A stretch of 36,903 nucleotides of DNA from the NCBI GenBank assembly GCA_029881495.1, contig JAOUMJ010000012.1, positions 1-36,903 on the forward strand, read 5' to 3'. The translations under genes were made by a program, and so were the position numbers. The notes beneath the pieces are model-generated. The model had not been told where the DNA came from, did not search any database, and saw only the letters and a list, made by a program, of their open reading frames with translations. This document shows, in pieces, positions 8,116-17,679 of this stretch (its first letter is position 1; each line of letters starts with the position of its first letter). The stretch is from Nitrospinota bacterium. GTDB lineage: Bacteria > Nitrospinota_A > UBA7883 > JACRGQ01.

Positions 8116-10941
8116 ATGTTTAAAAAAATGACCCTAGGCACTAAACTGCTCTTATCGTTCCTGATTGTCGGGATAGCTCCCTTTGCGGTTATCGGGATGC
8201 TCTCCGTTATGAAATCGAGTAGCGCCCTTAGCAGTGCATCATTTAACCAGCTGAAAGGGGTTCGCGAGATAAAACGCGCCCAGATAGAGCAGTTCTTCAA
8301 GGAGCGCGAGGGGGACCTCAATGTCCTCGCTGAAACCGTTAATACTCTCAGGGGAGAGGCATTCAGAAAGCTTGAAGCGGTTGGCAGTATTAAAGGAAAG
8401 CAAATTGAAGGCTACTTCAATGACCGGATCAACCTCATGCAAGACGTCCAGAAAAACCTCCGTTTCACAGGGGGGGTTACCGAATTTTCAAATGCCTTTG
8501 CAAAAGGGCTTCAAAGCCCTGAATACAAGGCCGTATTCGACAAGCGTTTTCCAGGCCTCAAAACATTCCAGCAGATCTTCGGCTTCTATGACGTATTCCT
8601 GATAGATATGAAGGGGAACGTCGTTTTCACTGTTGAAAAGGAGGGGGACTGGGGTGGAAATGTTGTAACCGGCTCCCTGAAGAACTCGGGACTTGGAAAA
8701 GCGTTCCAGGAAGGGAAGAGAGACACTGCGATAATAGACTTCAGCTGGTATGAGATCTCAAATGAGCCAGCCGGCTTCATAGCCACACCGCTCAAGGACG
8801 ACAGCGGAAACATCCTGGGCGTCGCCGCGTTCCAAATGTCACTAAAGCAGATAAACGAAATCATGCAGGAGCGCACCGGACTTGGAAAAACGGGTGAAAC
8901 ATACCTTGTCGGTTCTGATCTACTGATGCGCTCCGACTCTTTCCTCGATCCGAAATTCCACTCTGTAAAGGCTTCCTTTGCCGATCCTGCGAAGGGAAAA
9001 GTCGATACGGAAGCTACGAAAATTGCCTTTTCCGGCAAATCCGGCTCAGATGTAATTATCGACTACAATGGAAACCCGGTATTGTCCGTATGGCAGCCGC
9101 TCAATATCCCCGGCATTAAATGGGTAGCGATCGCGGAAATCGACGTAGCCGAGGCCTTCAACCCCATAGATGAGAGTGGCTCCGAGTACTATGCGAAGTA
9201 TGTGAAGAGTTACGGCTATTACGACCTCTTCCTGATAAACCCTGACGGTTACGTCTTTTACTCCGCGGCCAAGGAAGCCGACTACCAGACAAATATGGTG
9301 AACGGCAAATACAGCAGTTCCGGCCTTGGAAAACTGACCAGGAAAGTGCTCGAAAGCAAGAAATACGAAATACAGGATTTCGAGCCGTATGCTCCAAGCA
9401 ATGACGAACCTGCTTCATTCATAGCTATTCCCATTGTGGACAAAAGGGATAATGAGCTTGAATTGATCGTCTCGCTCCAGCTTTCGCTTGAAGCGATCAA
9501 CGCGATCATGCAGCAGCGCGAAGGGCTGGGACAGACCGGAGAGACATACCTGGTCGGCCCGAACAAGCGGATGCGCTCCGATTCATTCCTTGATCCCGAA
9601 TTCCATAGCGTTAAAGCATCATTCGCGAACCCTACGAAGGGGAGCGTGGATACCGAAGCGGCTAGGGACGCACTTGCCGGGAATACCGATGAAAATATAA
9701 TTATCGACTACAACGGGAACCCGGTACTTTCTGCCTATACACCTCTTAAGGTCGGCGACGTTACATGGGCTCTGCTCGCCGAAATAGACAAGTCGGAAGC
9801 GTTTGAGGCGGTAACTGCCATGGAGGTACTTATCGCCATCATAGCAGTCATAGGCGTTATCGCGATAATCATAACGGCAGTGATGATCGCCCGCTCCATC
9901 TCCAACCCGATAAACAAGATCGTGGAATCATTGAGAATAGGGAGCGAGCAGGTCGCCTCCGCCTCCGGCGAAATTTCATCCGCCAGCCAGTCTCTGGCCG
10001 AAGGGGCCACGGAACAGGCGTCGTCGCTCGAGGAGACATCCGCGTCCCTTGAGCAGATAGCCTCCATGACGAAACAGAACGCGGACAACGCGCTGACGGC
10101 GAATACCATGATGAGCGAGTCGCGGATCCGCGTTTCCGAAGGGGTATCATCGATGAAAGAGATGGTCACCGCGATGGATTCCATCAAGGAATCCTCGGGC
10201 GAGATATCGAAGATCATCAAGGTAATCGAAGAGATTGCGTTCCAGACCAACCTTCTCGCGCTTAACGCCGCGGTCGAAGCGGCGCGCGCCGGTGAGCACG
10301 GAAAAGGGTTCGCCGTCGTAGCCGAAGAGGTTCGGAACCTGGCGCAACGCTCGGCAACCGCATCCAAGGATACAGCCACCCTTATCGAAAACGCCGTGAC
10401 AAAGGCGAATCAGGGTGGAGAGATAGTCAAGAAAGCCGCCGCCGCGCTCGACTCCATCGCCGAAAGCTCAAAGAAGGTCGGCGACCTGGTAGGCGAGATA
10501 GCCGCCGCGTCGAAGGAGCAGTCGTCCGGCATCGACCAGGTGAACAGCGCGGTCAGCCAGATGGATCAGGTAACACAGAAGAACGCGGCTGTGGCCGAAG
10601 AGTCCGCATCGGCAAGCGAGGAACTAAACGCCCAGGCATCCAGCATGGATGACTCCGTAGGCGAGCTCTACTCGCTGGTGAACGGACAGGTGATGGGTCA
10701 CGACCAGCCAAAAGCACTTCTTCCGAAAAAAGGGAACGGCAATAAACCAGCGGCAGCGCCAGTGAAAAAACCGGCTTTCAGAGCAGAGCCTAGAACAGTT
10801 CATAACATACAGGGACTGCCAAAACCTGCTCCTGCGGTTCGGAAAGCGCCGGCGCCAAAACCTGCCGGCCAGGGGGCTAAGGATGCGGTCAATCCCGAAG
10901 ATGTAATCCCGCTGGATGACGACGACTTTAAGGATTTTTAA
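8116..10941 (+). CDS. Methyl-accepting chemotaxis protein with duplicated periplasmic sensor
   Basis: A 941-residue transmembrane chemoreceptor. TM1 is at about 11-33 and TM2 at about 568-595. Between them lies a very large periplasmic region with two homologous units, about 155-349 and 366-567. Each unit starts GFYDVF or GYYDLF and shares [24 protein letters not shown] and [11 protein letters not shown], so the segment is a tandem duplication of a CACHE-like sensor. A HAMP-like linker follows TM2. The signalling hairpin tip with [21 protein letters not shown] lies at about 708-728. The C-terminal tail is Pro/Ala-rich and ends DDFKDF, which fits the aromatic-x-x-aromatic pattern of CheR/CheB-tethering tails. 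The ATG at 8116 follows GGAGAGAGGAAG and is preferred to an in-frame TTG at 8098. The ligand is unknown. No che genes adjoin it. Confidence 0.95.
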   Translation: MFKKMTLGTKLLLSFLIVGIAPFAVIGMLSVMKSSSALSSASFNQLKGVREIKRAQIEQFFKEREGDLNVLAETVNTLRGEAFRKLEAVGSIKGKQIEGYFNDRINLMQDVQKNLRFTGGVTEFSNAFAKGLQSPEYKAVFDKRFPGLKTFQQIFGFYDVFLIDMKGNVVFTVEKEGDWGGNVVTGSLKNSGLGKAFQEGKRDTAIIDFSWYEISNEPAGFIATPLKDDSGNILGVAAFQMSLKQINEIMQERTGLGKTGETYLVGSDLLMRSDSFLDPKFHSVKASFADPAKGKVDTEATKIAFSGKSGSDVIIDYNGNPVLSVWQPLNIPGIKWVAIAEIDVAEAFNPIDESGSEYYAKYVKSYGYYDLFLINPDGYVFYSAAKEADYQTNMVNGKYSSSGLGKLTRKVLESKKYEIQDFEPYAPSNDEPASFIAIPIVDKRDNELELIVSLQLSLEAINAIMQQREGLGQTGETYLVGPNKRMRSDSFLDPEFHSVKASFANPTKGSVDTEAARDALAGNTDENIIIDYNGNPVLSAYTPLKVGDVTWALLAEIDKSEAFEAVTAMEVLIAIIAVIGVIAIIITAVMIARSISNPINKIVESLRIGSEQVASASGEISSASQSLAEGATEQASSLEETSASLEQIASMTKQNADNALTANTMMSESRIRVSEGVSSMKEMVTAMDSIKESSGEISKIIKVIEEIAFQTNLLALNAAVEAARAGEHGKGFAVVAEEVRNLAQRSATASKDTATLIENAVTKANQGGEIVKKAAAALDSIAESSKKVGDLVGEIAAASKEQSSGIDQVNSAVSQMDQVTQKNAAVAEESASASEELNAQASSMDDSVGELYSLVNGQVMGHDQPKALLPKKGNGNKPAAAPVKKPAFRAEPRTVHNIQGLPKPAPAVRKAPAPKPAGQGAKDAVNPEDVIPLDDDDFKDF

Positions 10942-10964
10942 CGACTGATATTTTGTTCCATACG

Positions 10965-10995
10965 CCCGGCGCCCTTATATGGGCGCCGGGTTTTA
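10965..10995 (+). terminator. Rho-independent terminator after the chemoreceptor gene
   Basis: A perfect 10-bp GC-rich stem, CCCGGCGCCC (10965-10974) pairing with GGGCGCCGGG (10981-10990), has a 6-nt TTATAT loop and is followed by TTTTAT. It lies 23 nt after the chemoreceptor stop and is the clearest intrinsic terminator in the window. Confidence 0.92.
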
Positions 10996-11132
10996 TCCCT
11001 TTCCCATATTCACCTTCCGCCATCTTGACGCCTCTGTATACTTCAGGCAAAACCTGCCGATGAATATAGAGAAAATCGCATAACCATATTTCCGGGGGTG
11101 ATTTTATTAACTTTTAAGTCGCGTTTTTTTAG

Positions 11133-11138
11133 TATAAT
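11133..11138 (+). promoter_or_regulatory. Perfect -10 hexamer close to the porin start
   Basis: TATAAT occurs only 8 nt before the ATG at 11147. No good -35 is found at 16-18 nt; TTAACT is present but 20 nt upstream. If this box is used, transcription would start at about 11145 and the message would be nearly leaderless for ATG 11147, or have an 11-nt leader for ATG 11156. Confidence 0.35.
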
Positions 11139-11146
11139 AAGCAACG

Positions 11147-12217
11147 ATGGAAATTATGAGGCAACCATTGTCATACAGAACAATATTTTTAATCGCAGTA
11201 ACTGTACTTTTCTTAACAGTTGGAATCCGTCCGGCCGGCGCGGCTGGTATCAACCTTGATGTCAGCGGTTTCGTCGATATGAGTTTTTCCGTTATAGATG
11301 ACACCAATGTAAACACATTTTCGGTGGATGAGTTCGAGCTCAATTTTGTCGGAAATCTCCCCGACATAAACGGCAAGGTTCGTGTTGACCTCCAGTTTCA
11401 CGGCACAGGCATCTCATCCATGGAACAGGGATACCTCGACATCCCTTATACTGATATGATCTCCTTCAGATTCGGCAGATTCAACGCTCCAATCGGGCTC
11501 GAAAAGCAGGATGCTCCCGACATGTATCAATATTCGCATTCCATGCTGTTCGATTACGGGCTCCCGACAAATCTTTCGGGCGTCATGATCTCGTTCAACA
11601 GGCCTTTTGCCGACCTGAAAATCTATTATGTAAACGGATGGGACGAAAATATCGACGATAATAATGACAAGAGTTTTGGAACCCGCCTCAGAATACATCC
11701 GACCGAATCCTTCAACTTTGGGATCAGCTATATTTCCGGCAAGGAAGGGGCGTTGGATGAAGGTTCGATACCCCCTAAGGAACCGGACCTTCTCAATATT
11801 ACCGATGCCGTTATTACATGGCAAGGCGAAAACCTAACACTGGGGGGGGAATACAGCATAGGGACATACAAAGATCAATCATTGATGTCGGACTGGAAGG
11901 GGACACCGGATTCAAACTGGAATGGGTGGATGGTGATGATGCATTATTATTTCAACGACACCTACGGCCTGACATTTAGATATGACGTATTCGACGACGA
12001 AGATGGCGAACGATTTACAAAATGGCGTCTCGGCGACCCGGTCGATGAATCCCGCAGAAGCTGGACCATTGCCCCGACTTTCCATATCACAAAGAACCTG
12101 AACGCGGTTGTGGAATTCAGGCAGTTCTATTCCGACCACGATGTATTCCCGGACACAAGGGGAAATCCTGAAAAGGATATGGAGACATACGCCGCCGAAC
12201 TCACCTATTCGTTCTGA
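11147..12217 (+). CDS. Outer-membrane beta-barrel (porin-like) protein
   Basis: This 356-residue protein has an N-terminal signal peptide (hydrophobic TIFLIAVTVLFLTVGI, then PAGAAG with cleavage near AGA/AG). The rest is alternating amphipathic strands rich in aromatic and Asp/Asn/Gly residues, with a C-terminal Phe (ELTYSF) that fits the BAM insertion signal. FRFGRFNAPIGLEKQDAPD resembles the strand and loop after the first hairpins in phosphate-selective-porin-like and related barrels. It probably forms a diffusion channel; the substrate cannot be read from the sequence. ATG 11147 and ATG 11156 are both possible starts, and neither has a strong ribosome binding site. It follows the chemoreceptor terminator, so it is its own transcription unit, and it converges on the tRNA. 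Confidence 0.82.
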   Translation: MEIMRQPLSYRTIFLIAVTVLFLTVGIRPAGAAGINLDVSGFVDMSFSVIDDTNVNTFSVDEFELNFVGNLPDINGKVRVDLQFHGTGISSMEQGYLDIPYTDMISFRFGRFNAPIGLEKQDAPDMYQYSHSMLFDYGLPTNLSGVMISFNRPFADLKIYYVNGWDENIDDNNDKSFGTRLRIHPTESFNFGISYISGKEGALDEGSIPPKEPDLLNITDAVITWQGENLTLGGEYSIGTYKDQSLMSDWKGTPDSNWNGWMVMMHYYFNDTYGLTFRYDVFDDEDGERFTKWRLGDPVDESRRSWTIAPTFHITKNLNAVVEFRQFYSDHDVFPDTRGNPEKDMETYAAELTYSF

Positions 12218-12249
12218 AATAAGTCTCCAAATCCTGTCATTCAAAGCTC

Positions 12250-12264
12250 AGGCTGAAGTAGCCT
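12250..12264. terminator. Weak hairpin downstream of the porin gene
   Basis: AGGCT-GAAGT-AGCCT forms a 5-bp stem 32 nt after the porin stop, with no U-tract on the plus strand. It lies in the convergent gap (12218-12435) between the porin gene and the tRNA. Nothing else is recognisable in that gap. Confidence 0.25.
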
Positions 12265-12435
12265 AAATTGAAAATATCCGTCCCCTGGAAATGATTCAAA
12301 ATCTCAACTTGTTGCAAGATCTTAAAAGCATAAAGCTCCCTCTCCGGTCGCGCCGGTGGCTCACTTTCGACTCCTCGGCAAAACTGCGCGGTTATCCAGA
12401 ATCTCTTTGATGAAAATTGCGGGGTGGTGAAAAAA

Positions 12436-12512
12436 TGGTGGGCCCACGAGGACTCGAACCTCGGACAACTCGGTTATGAGCCGAGGGCTCTAACCAACTG
12501 AGCTATGGGCCC
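12436..12512 (-). tRNA. tRNA with CAU anticodon (elongator Met or Ile2)
   Basis: On the minus strand this is a complete 77-nt cloverleaf with encoded CCA. The acceptor stem is GGGCCCA/TGGGCCC, the D-arm GCTC/GAGC, the anticodon stem CTCGG/CCGAG around loop CTCATAA, and the T-arm CGAGG/CCTCG with loop TTCGAGT. The anticodon is CAT. It is not the initiator: the 1-72 pair is G-C and the anticodon stem lacks three consecutive G-C pairs. Elongator tRNA-Met and lysidine-modified tRNA-Ile2 cannot be told apart safely by eye. It starts 23 nt after the rpoD stop on the same strand. Confidence 0.97.
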
Positions 12513-12535
12513 GCCGGAAACTTGGCTTCTTTTTA

Positions 12536-14233
12536 TCAGGTTTCGATAAAGCTCTTCAACCTTTTGCTTCTGCTCGGATGGCGAAGCTTGCGCAACGCTT
12601 TCGCCTCTATCTGCCGTATCCTCTCCCTGGTGACCTCGAAATCCTGGCCGACCTCTTCGAGCGTATACTCCGAGTTGAGACCTATACCGAACCTCTTCCT
12701 CAAGACCATCTCCTCGCGCGGCGCGAGCGACTGAAGCACCTTCGCTGTCTGCTCCTTGAGATTCATCTTTATGATCGCTTCCACGGGTGAGATCATCTTT
12801 TTGTCCTCGATGAAATCCCCCAGGTGGGAATCTTCTTCCTCCCCTATCGGGGTTTCGAGCGATATTGGCTCCTTTGCTATCTTCAACACGTTCCTTACCT
12901 TGTCGACCGGCAGTGACATCTTTTCGGCTATCTCTTCCGGCTTCGGCTCGCGCCCGAGTTCCTGGACGAGGTGCCTTGATGTGCGAATCAGCTTGTTGAT
13001 GGTCTCTATCATGTGCACCGGGATCCTGATGGTGCGAGCCTGGTCCGCTATTGCGCGGGTTATCGCCTGCCGTATCCACCATGTGGCGTATGTCGAGAAT
13101 TTGTATCCGCGCTTGTACTCGAACTTCTCTACCGCCTTCATCAGGCCGATATTACCTTCCTGTATCAGGTCCAGGAACTGCAATCCGCGGTTCGTATACT
13201 TCTTCGCTATTGAAACAACCAGCCTGAGATTTGCCTCAGCCAGCTCCTTTTTCGCCCTGCGGTCATTGATGCGGCTGACGTCAATATTTCTTTTCAAAAC
13301 AGAAAGGCTGTTGGAATCCATGCCGACCTTTTTCTCTATCTGTTTCATGCTCGAATTGCAGGAAGCCATGATCTTCTTCAACTCCTGCTTCGCCGCAGGG
13401 GTCATTTTCTTCCATGAATCGCCTTCCATCTTCTTTTCGATTTTTTTCACTTCAGCTTTGATCTTGATCCCTTGCTTGTTATACGCGCCTATCAGATCGA
13501 TGATCGCGTCTATCGTTAGCTGGTTCAGATTGACTTCCATGAACTTTTCATACAGAACTTCGAAACTTTTCTCCGCCTTTTTGACAAGTTTATCCCTTTC
13601 GGAAACTTTCAGCTTTTTCAGGTTTGCCTTTTTATCGCACTCCTGCCACGCTTTGAATGCCTGCTGAAGCTTAACTATGGATTTTGTAACCCTGACTGTT
13701 TCATTCTGAACCTTTGAAGAGGATGAATTTTCAGAAACGTCTTCAACATCACCCCAAACAACCATTGACTGAATAGGAATCTCACCTTTTTTCAGGAGTT
13801 CCTGCAATCTGACGATTTCATCCATGGTCACGGGACATCGGATAAGGTCGACTAATATATCCTTCTGCGCGGATTCGATCCTTTTCGCGATCGCGACTTC
13901 CCCTTCGCGGCTGAGAAGGGAAATGCTCCCCATCTCTTTCAAATACATCCTTACCGGATCCTCGGATGAAAGAGAAACGGATGAATCTACCGATTTCTTG
14001 GCTGCGAGCGCTTTCTTCTTTTTCAGTGTTGCCGAGGCCCTCGGAGAGGCATTATCCACCTTGATGCTGTCCTCCTCAAAGATGGCCATTATCTTCTCTT
14101 TTTTCTCAGCAGGAAAACGTTTCTCATCGGAAAGGGCATTATCAAGCTCCTTTTGGGAAACATTCCCCTTTTCCCTGCCGATTTTCAAAAGCTGGGCAAC
14201 CTCGGCCATCTCTCGTATTCTCTTATGTTTCAT
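12536..14233 (-). CDS. rpoD: Primary RNA polymerase sigma factor RpoD (sigma70)
   Basis: The 565-residue housekeeping sigma factor. A region 1.1-like segment lies at about 12-58, region 1.2 at about 90-120 ([21 protein letters not shown]) and a non-conserved insertion at about 125-330. Region 2 follows with [39 protein letters not shown] and [17 protein letters not shown]. Region 3 has [14 protein letters not shown]. Region 4 has [18 protein letters not shown], the -35-binding helix-turn-helix. The start ATG at 14233 has AGGAAACCT just upstream. It is the last protein gene of the rpsU-yqeY-dnaG-rpoD order. An 84-nt gap separates it from dnaG. Confidence 0.98.
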   Translation of the reverse strand: MKHKRIREMAEVAQLLKIGREKGNVSQKELDNALSDEKRFPAEKKEKIMAIFEEDSIKVDNASPRASATLKKKKALAAKKSVDSSVSLSSEDPVRMYLKEMGSISLLSREGEVAIAKRIESAQKDILVDLIRCPVTMDEIVRLQELLKKGEIPIQSMVVWGDVEDVSENSSSSKVQNETVRVTKSIVKLQQAFKAWQECDKKANLKKLKVSERDKLVKKAEKSFEVLYEKFMEVNLNQLTIDAIIDLIGAYNKQGIKIKAEVKKIEKKMEGDSWKKMTPAAKQELKKIMASCNSSMKQIEKKVGMDSNSLSVLKRNIDVSRINDRRAKKELAEANLRLVVSIAKKYTNRGLQFLDLIQEGNIGLMKAVEKFEYKRGYKFSTYATWWIRQAITRAIADQARTIRIPVHMIETINKLIRTSRHLVQELGREPKPEEIAEKMSLPVDKVRNVLKIAKEPISLETPIGEEEDSHLGDFIEDKKMISPVEAIIKMNLKEQTAKVLQSLAPREEMVLRKRFGIGLNSEYTLEEVGQDFEVTRERIRQIEAKALRKLRHPSRSKRLKSFIET

Positions 14234-14317
14234 AGGTTTCCTGCACTCCTATCAAAAATGTAAACCAATTTAAATCTTCCGTCGTAAAGGCAGAAAATGA
14301 CTTTAGAGGATATCATA

Positions 14318-16057
14318 CTAATGTAGATTCCGTAAATCTTTTTCACGATTCAAATATTCTTCACGACTCTGTTTTTTGGCCGCTTCCACCATCCTTGTTA
14401 CATGTTTTCCCCTGTTTTTCCTTTCTAGATACTTCATGAAATCCTCTACGTTTTTCCCCCATGAACCTTCCTCATAGAGCGAATCTTCAAGCAACAGGGA
14501 TCTGATATGGCTTGAAAACTGCCCGTCACCTGCCTGTTCAGCCAGGTCCCCGACTTCCACCCCCCCTTTTAGGGCCAAATCCGACAAGGCGCCAAAAACC
14601 CCCCGGCAAGCGGCCGAATTGAAGTCCTCCGGCTTTAACTTCTCGGCTAGACCACCGATTATCTCGGGATGGTCGAGCATTATCCTGATGATGATCTTTT
14701 CAAGAGGGGGAGCCGACCGAATATCTTCCTCCCCTTTTGAAGATTTTTTTTCGCTCTTGGTGTACTCCTTCCCCATTCTCGGAAGGCTCAGCTCGATCCT
14801 TGAAACCGGAATCTTTGTCTTTGACGAAAGCGCTTCCACAGCGCCAGCCCTTACTATCGGATCGCTGATCTTGGACAACTCCGGTATGAGGGAGCGGATC
14901 GCATCCGCCTTCCCTTCGGGTGTTGAAATATCATGTTTCCTGCATGCCAGATCGATAATGTAGCTGAGATACGGCTTCGCCTCGGCCAGGGTCTTATTAA
15001 AGCTTTCCGCTCCGCCATCCCTGATGATATCGTCCGGGTCCTTTCCCTCCGGCAGAAGAACTACCTTCGGCCTGATATCGTTTTCCATCGCGGTTATGGT
15101 TGAACGCTCCGCCGCCTTTTTGCCCGCTTCGTCGCCGTCGAAGACCATTATCATCTCTTCCGCGTACCTCTTTAGCAGACGGCAATGGTAGCCCGTAAAA
15201 GCGGTTCCAGCAGTGGCAACCACTTCCAGAATACCCCCCTGCGCCAGGGCAAGGAGATCCATGTATCCCTCGACTATTAATACCCGTTTGCTCTTTCTGA
15301 TAAATTCAGCCGACCTGCTAAGACCGAACAGAAGCCTCCCTTTTCGGTAAATTGGGGATTCCGGGGAATTGAGATATTTCGGCCCTTTTCCGTCATCTCC
15401 AAGTGAACGCCCCCCAAAGGCTACCACCCTCCCCTTTTCATCAAGTATCGGAAATATAAGGCGTTGTCGGAAAGTATCTATAAGGTTCCCCTTTGAACTT
15501 CTTTTGGCCAGCCCCCCTTTTTCTATCTCGGCAGGGGAAAACCTTTTCGACTCTAGATGGTGAAGGAGGGAATCCCAGCTGTCGGGGGCGTAGCCGATGC
15601 CAAATTTTTCCAACATTTCGTCCGATATGGAGCGTCGCTTTACATATTCCCGCACGGTACTGCTGCCTGATGCCTCTTTCAGCTGTTGGTGGAAAAAGGC
15701 GGCGGCCTCGCGGTTGACATCGTACAGACGGGAATAATCTTCCGAAGGTCCGGTCGATGCCGAAGGGAGCTGAACCCCGCCCCTTTCGGCAAGCTCTTTT
15801 AATGCTTCAACGAAAGTGAGATTCTCGAATTTCATTACGAAGGAGATCACGTTTCCCCCTTCTCCGCAGCCGAAACAGTGAAATATCTGCTTCGACCTGT
15901 TTACGCTGAATGAGGGGCTTTTCTCCTGATGGAACGGACAGAGGGCCACGAAATTCGCCCCGCTTTTCCTTAATGACAGGTGCGAAGATATGACCTCAAC
16001 GATGTCATTGCTCTCCCTGACACGGTCAATAACATCACGCGAATAATTCAGCGCCAC
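14318..16057 (-). CDS. dnaG: DNA primase DnaG
   Basis: This 579-residue protein makes RNA primers at the replication fork. The N-terminal CHC2 zinc finger has C40, H43, C61 and C64. The RNA polymerase core follows with the YAPDSWDSLLHHLESK segment. The TOPRIM motifs are visible as VEGYMDLLALAQGG and VFDGDEAGKKAAERS. The C-terminal region (about 430-579) corresponds to the helicase-binding domain. Translation starts at GTG 16057, preceded by AAAGAGGGTGCC, a good ribosome binding site. The N-terminus (MALNYSRDVIDRVRESNDIV) matches the family start. It is the third gene of the macromolecular synthesis operon. Confidence 0.98.
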   Translation of the reverse strand: MALNYSRDVIDRVRESNDIVEVISSHLSLRKSGANFVALCPFHQEKSPSFSVNRSKQIFHCFGCGEGGNVISFVMKFENLTFVEALKELAERGGVQLPSASTGPSEDYSRLYDVNREAAAFFHQQLKEASGSSTVREYVKRRSISDEMLEKFGIGYAPDSWDSLLHHLESKRFSPAEIEKGGLAKRSSKGNLIDTFRQRLIFPILDEKGRVVAFGGRSLGDDGKGPKYLNSPESPIYRKGRLLFGLSRSAEFIRKSKRVLIVEGYMDLLALAQGGILEVVATAGTAFTGYHCRLLKRYAEEMIMVFDGDEAGKKAAERSTITAMENDIRPKVVLLPEGKDPDDIIRDGGAESFNKTLAEAKPYLSYIIDLACRKHDISTPEGKADAIRSLIPELSKISDPIVRAGAVEALSSKTKIPVSRIELSLPRMGKEYTKSEKKSSKGEEDIRSAPPLEKIIIRIMLDHPEIIGGLAEKLKPEDFNSAACRGVFGALSDLALKGGVEVGDLAEQAGDGQFSSHIRSLLLEDSLYEEGSWGKNVEDFMKYLERKNRGKHVTRMVEAAKKQSREEYLNREKDLRNLH

Positions 16058-16202
16058 GGCACCCTCTTTACTTGCAGATTAAAAAGAAAAATAGCCTTAA
16101 CCACAGAAAATCCGCTTCCCGATCCGGATGGAAAGACAACACACTTCAGAAGACACCACTCACAAAAAAATGACGACAATTAATTTATAAATGCCTCAAC
16201 GG

Positions 16203-16223
16203 AAAAACGCCTTCCACGCGGCG
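16203..16223 (-). terminator. Possible weak terminator/attenuator between yqeY and dnaG
   Basis: Immediately after the yqeY stop, on the minus strand, CGCC-N8-GGCG forms a short stem followed by TTTTT. Enterobacterial rpsU-dnaG operons have a terminator between these genes that sets low primase expression. A comparable role here is inference. The stem is only 4 bp, so confidence is low. Confidence 0.3.
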
Positions 16224-16224
16224 C

Positions 16225-16677
16225 TTACTTGCTTAAAGTTTCTTTAACGAGCCTGCTGACGAGCGATCCGTCCGCGCTTTTGCCGACCTCCGCCATCACC
16301 GATTTCATTACCTGCCCCATCGCCTTGATATCGACATTGCCAAGTTTTGCGATAACCGATTTTACCTTCTCCCGGACCTCATCTTCCGATAACTGAGCCG
16401 GAAGATATCTGGACAATGCCGCTATTTCGGCCTTCTCCTTGTCGGCCAATTCCTGACGTCCACCCTCTTCATATAGGCGAACCGACTCTTTCCCCTTTTT
16501 AATGAGGGTGCTTATGACATCAATTATCGCGTTGTCGTCCAGTTCACCGCTGGCGCCCTTGGCAACTTCGCGGGTTTTCATCTCGGATTTGACCATTCGT
16601 ATCGCGTCGGAGACAAGCCTGTCCCCTCCCTTCATGGCCTTTTTTAAATCTTCGTCCAGCGTGCTTCTTAGCGACAA
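16225..16677 (-). CDS. yqeY: GatB/YqeY domain protein
   Basis: This 150-residue, mostly helical protein of the YqeY family is related to the C-terminal domain of the GatB amidotransferase subunit and may bind tRNA; its cellular role is not well defined. Family signatures are MSLRSTLDEDLKKAMK, a KKGKESVRLYEEGGR helix, EKAEIAALSRYLPAQLSEDE, and MGQVMKSVM followed by SLVSRLVKETL. An in-frame rpsU stop (TAA) lies just upstream, leaving TTG 16677 as the only start that gives the full family N-terminus. AAGG about 12 nt upstream is a weak ribosome binding site, suggesting coupling to rpsU translation. It lies between rpsU and dnaG, a conserved position. Confidence 0.93.
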   Translation of the reverse strand: MSLRSTLDEDLKKAMKGGDRLVSDAIRMVKSEMKTREVAKGASGELDDNAIIDVISTLIKKGKESVRLYEEGGRQELADKEKAEIAALSRYLPAQLSEDEVREKVKSVIAKLGNVDIKAMGQVMKSVMAEVGKSADGSLVSRLVKETLSK

Positions 16678-16689
16678 ATCTGCAAAACC

Positions 16690-16872
16690 TTAAAATTGTC
16701 CAAGCTTTTTCTTTCTGGCCGCAAGTATCTTTTTCTTCTTGCGAACAGAAGGCTTTTCATATCTTTCCCTCTTGCGTATTTCCGATAGAATTCCGATCTT
16801 CTCACACTGTTTTTTAAAACGTTTCAGCGCGATTTCAAACGGCTCTTCAGACCTTACCTTGATTCCTGGCAA
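16690..16872 (-). CDS. rpsU: Small ribosomal subunit protein bS21
   Basis: This 60-residue basic protein of the 30S subunit has family hallmarks [37 protein letters not shown] and a lysine-rich tail. Length is normal. Translation starts at TTG 16872, preceded by GGAAGAGGTG with good spacing; no in-frame ATG is available. It is the first gene of the operon that continues to yqeY, dnaG and rpoD, with 12 nt to yqeY. Confidence 0.97.
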   Translation of the reverse strand: MPGIKVRSEEPFEIALKRFKKQCEKIGILSEIRKRERYEKPSVRKKKKILAARKKKLGQF

Positions 16873-16949
16873 AAAAATTCACCTCTTCCCGTATATTTAT
16901 ATATTTTTCAACTATTTACACTTTTCGTATAAAAACACTAACTTCGCAG

Positions 16950-16979
16950 AGTCTAACATTGTTAAACTTTCCCGGTCAA
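16950..16979 (-). promoter_or_regulatory. Sigma70-type promoter for rpsU-yqeY-dnaG-rpoD
   Basis: On the minus strand, TTGACC (16974-16979), an 18-nt spacer and TAGACT (16950-16955) match the sigma70 elements at 5/6 and 4/6. The predicted transcript starts about 70 nt before the rpsU TTG and includes an AT-rich leader. The promoter lies in the divergent gap with the DUF2867 gene. Confidence 0.55.
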
Positions 16980-17099
16980 CCATATAATATGTGAAATATT
17001 CTCTCATTTAAAGGGCTAAAACCCGACAAAAAGGGACGCAAATTTTACAAAAAAACAGCAGATATTTCTTTATCTTGAGCGCAGAAGAGAGTTGGAAAT

Positions 17100-17603
17100 A
17101 TGGAATACAGCGAAAGAATTAGCGATTTAAAACCATTATTCAATAATGCAGATCATATTGACATAAAAAAAATCGAGGGAACAGTCTCCTTGGACCATTT
17201 TATCGCTTCAATGCTCAGCTATATGCCTTGGTGGCTGAGATTTCTATACCGTCTTCGTGCGTACCTTGTCAGGCTACTTGGAATGAGACAGGGGAAAATA
17301 GAATTCGAAAAAGCGCTTCAGCCCGAAGACATTTCCTTCAAAAAAGGGAAGAAGGCATTCTTTTTCACCGTTAAAGAAGCGAAAGAGGATTCATGGTGGT
17401 TCGCAGAAGCTACAGACAAACATCTCACCGCCTATCTCGGCGCTGTAGCCGAACCGCTCGGCGGAGAAAATAAACGCTTTCACGTTATTACAATCGTGCA
17501 TTACAGGCATTGGACCGGGCCGGTCTATTTCAACATAATCCGCCCGTTCCACCATCTTGTTGTCTCCGCCATGGCCCGCGCGGGTATTAAGAACAATCCC
17601 TAG
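17100..17603 (+). CDS. DUF2867-like protein
   Basis: A 167-residue protein without signal peptide or true membrane helix, although SMLSYMPWWLRFLYRLRAYL is markedly hydrophobic and amphipathic. The order of features fits DUF2867: LRAYLVRLLGM near residues 55-65, a central ATDKHLTAYLGAV segment, VHYRHWTGPVYFNIIRPFHHLVVSAM near the C-terminus. The family has no assigned reaction; some members resemble polyketide-cyclase/START-like folds. GAGAGTTGGAAAT precedes the ATG. It stands alone between rpsU (divergent) and the flagellar operon, whose sigma54 promoter lies 76 nt downstream, so it is probably not part of that operon. Confidence 0.72.
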   Translation: MEYSERISDLKPLFNNADHIDIKKIEGTVSLDHFIASMLSYMPWWLRFLYRLRAYLVRLLGMRQGKIEFEKALQPEDISFKKGKKAFFFTVKEAKEDSWWFAEATDKHLTAYLGAVAEPLGGENKRFHVITIVHYRHWTGPVYFNIIRPFHHLVVSAMARAGIKNNP

Positions 17604-17679
17604 TTTTGTAGAATCTGCCACTATAGCTTTACTACATCATTAACTGATTCCGCTCTTCCTCGCATATAACATTTCCGCA

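Noticed and set aside
12436-12512. Initiator tRNA-fMet
   Set aside because: The first acceptor pair is G-C rather than mismatched, and the anticodon stem does not have the three G-C pairs of initiators.
17030-17045. GGGACGCAAA, reminiscent of the conserved core of the c-di-GMP-I (GEMM) riboswitch, upstream of the DUF2867 gene
   Set aside because: The flanking helices and the remaining conserved core segments of that riboswitch are missing; the sequence after it is A/T-rich and unstructured.
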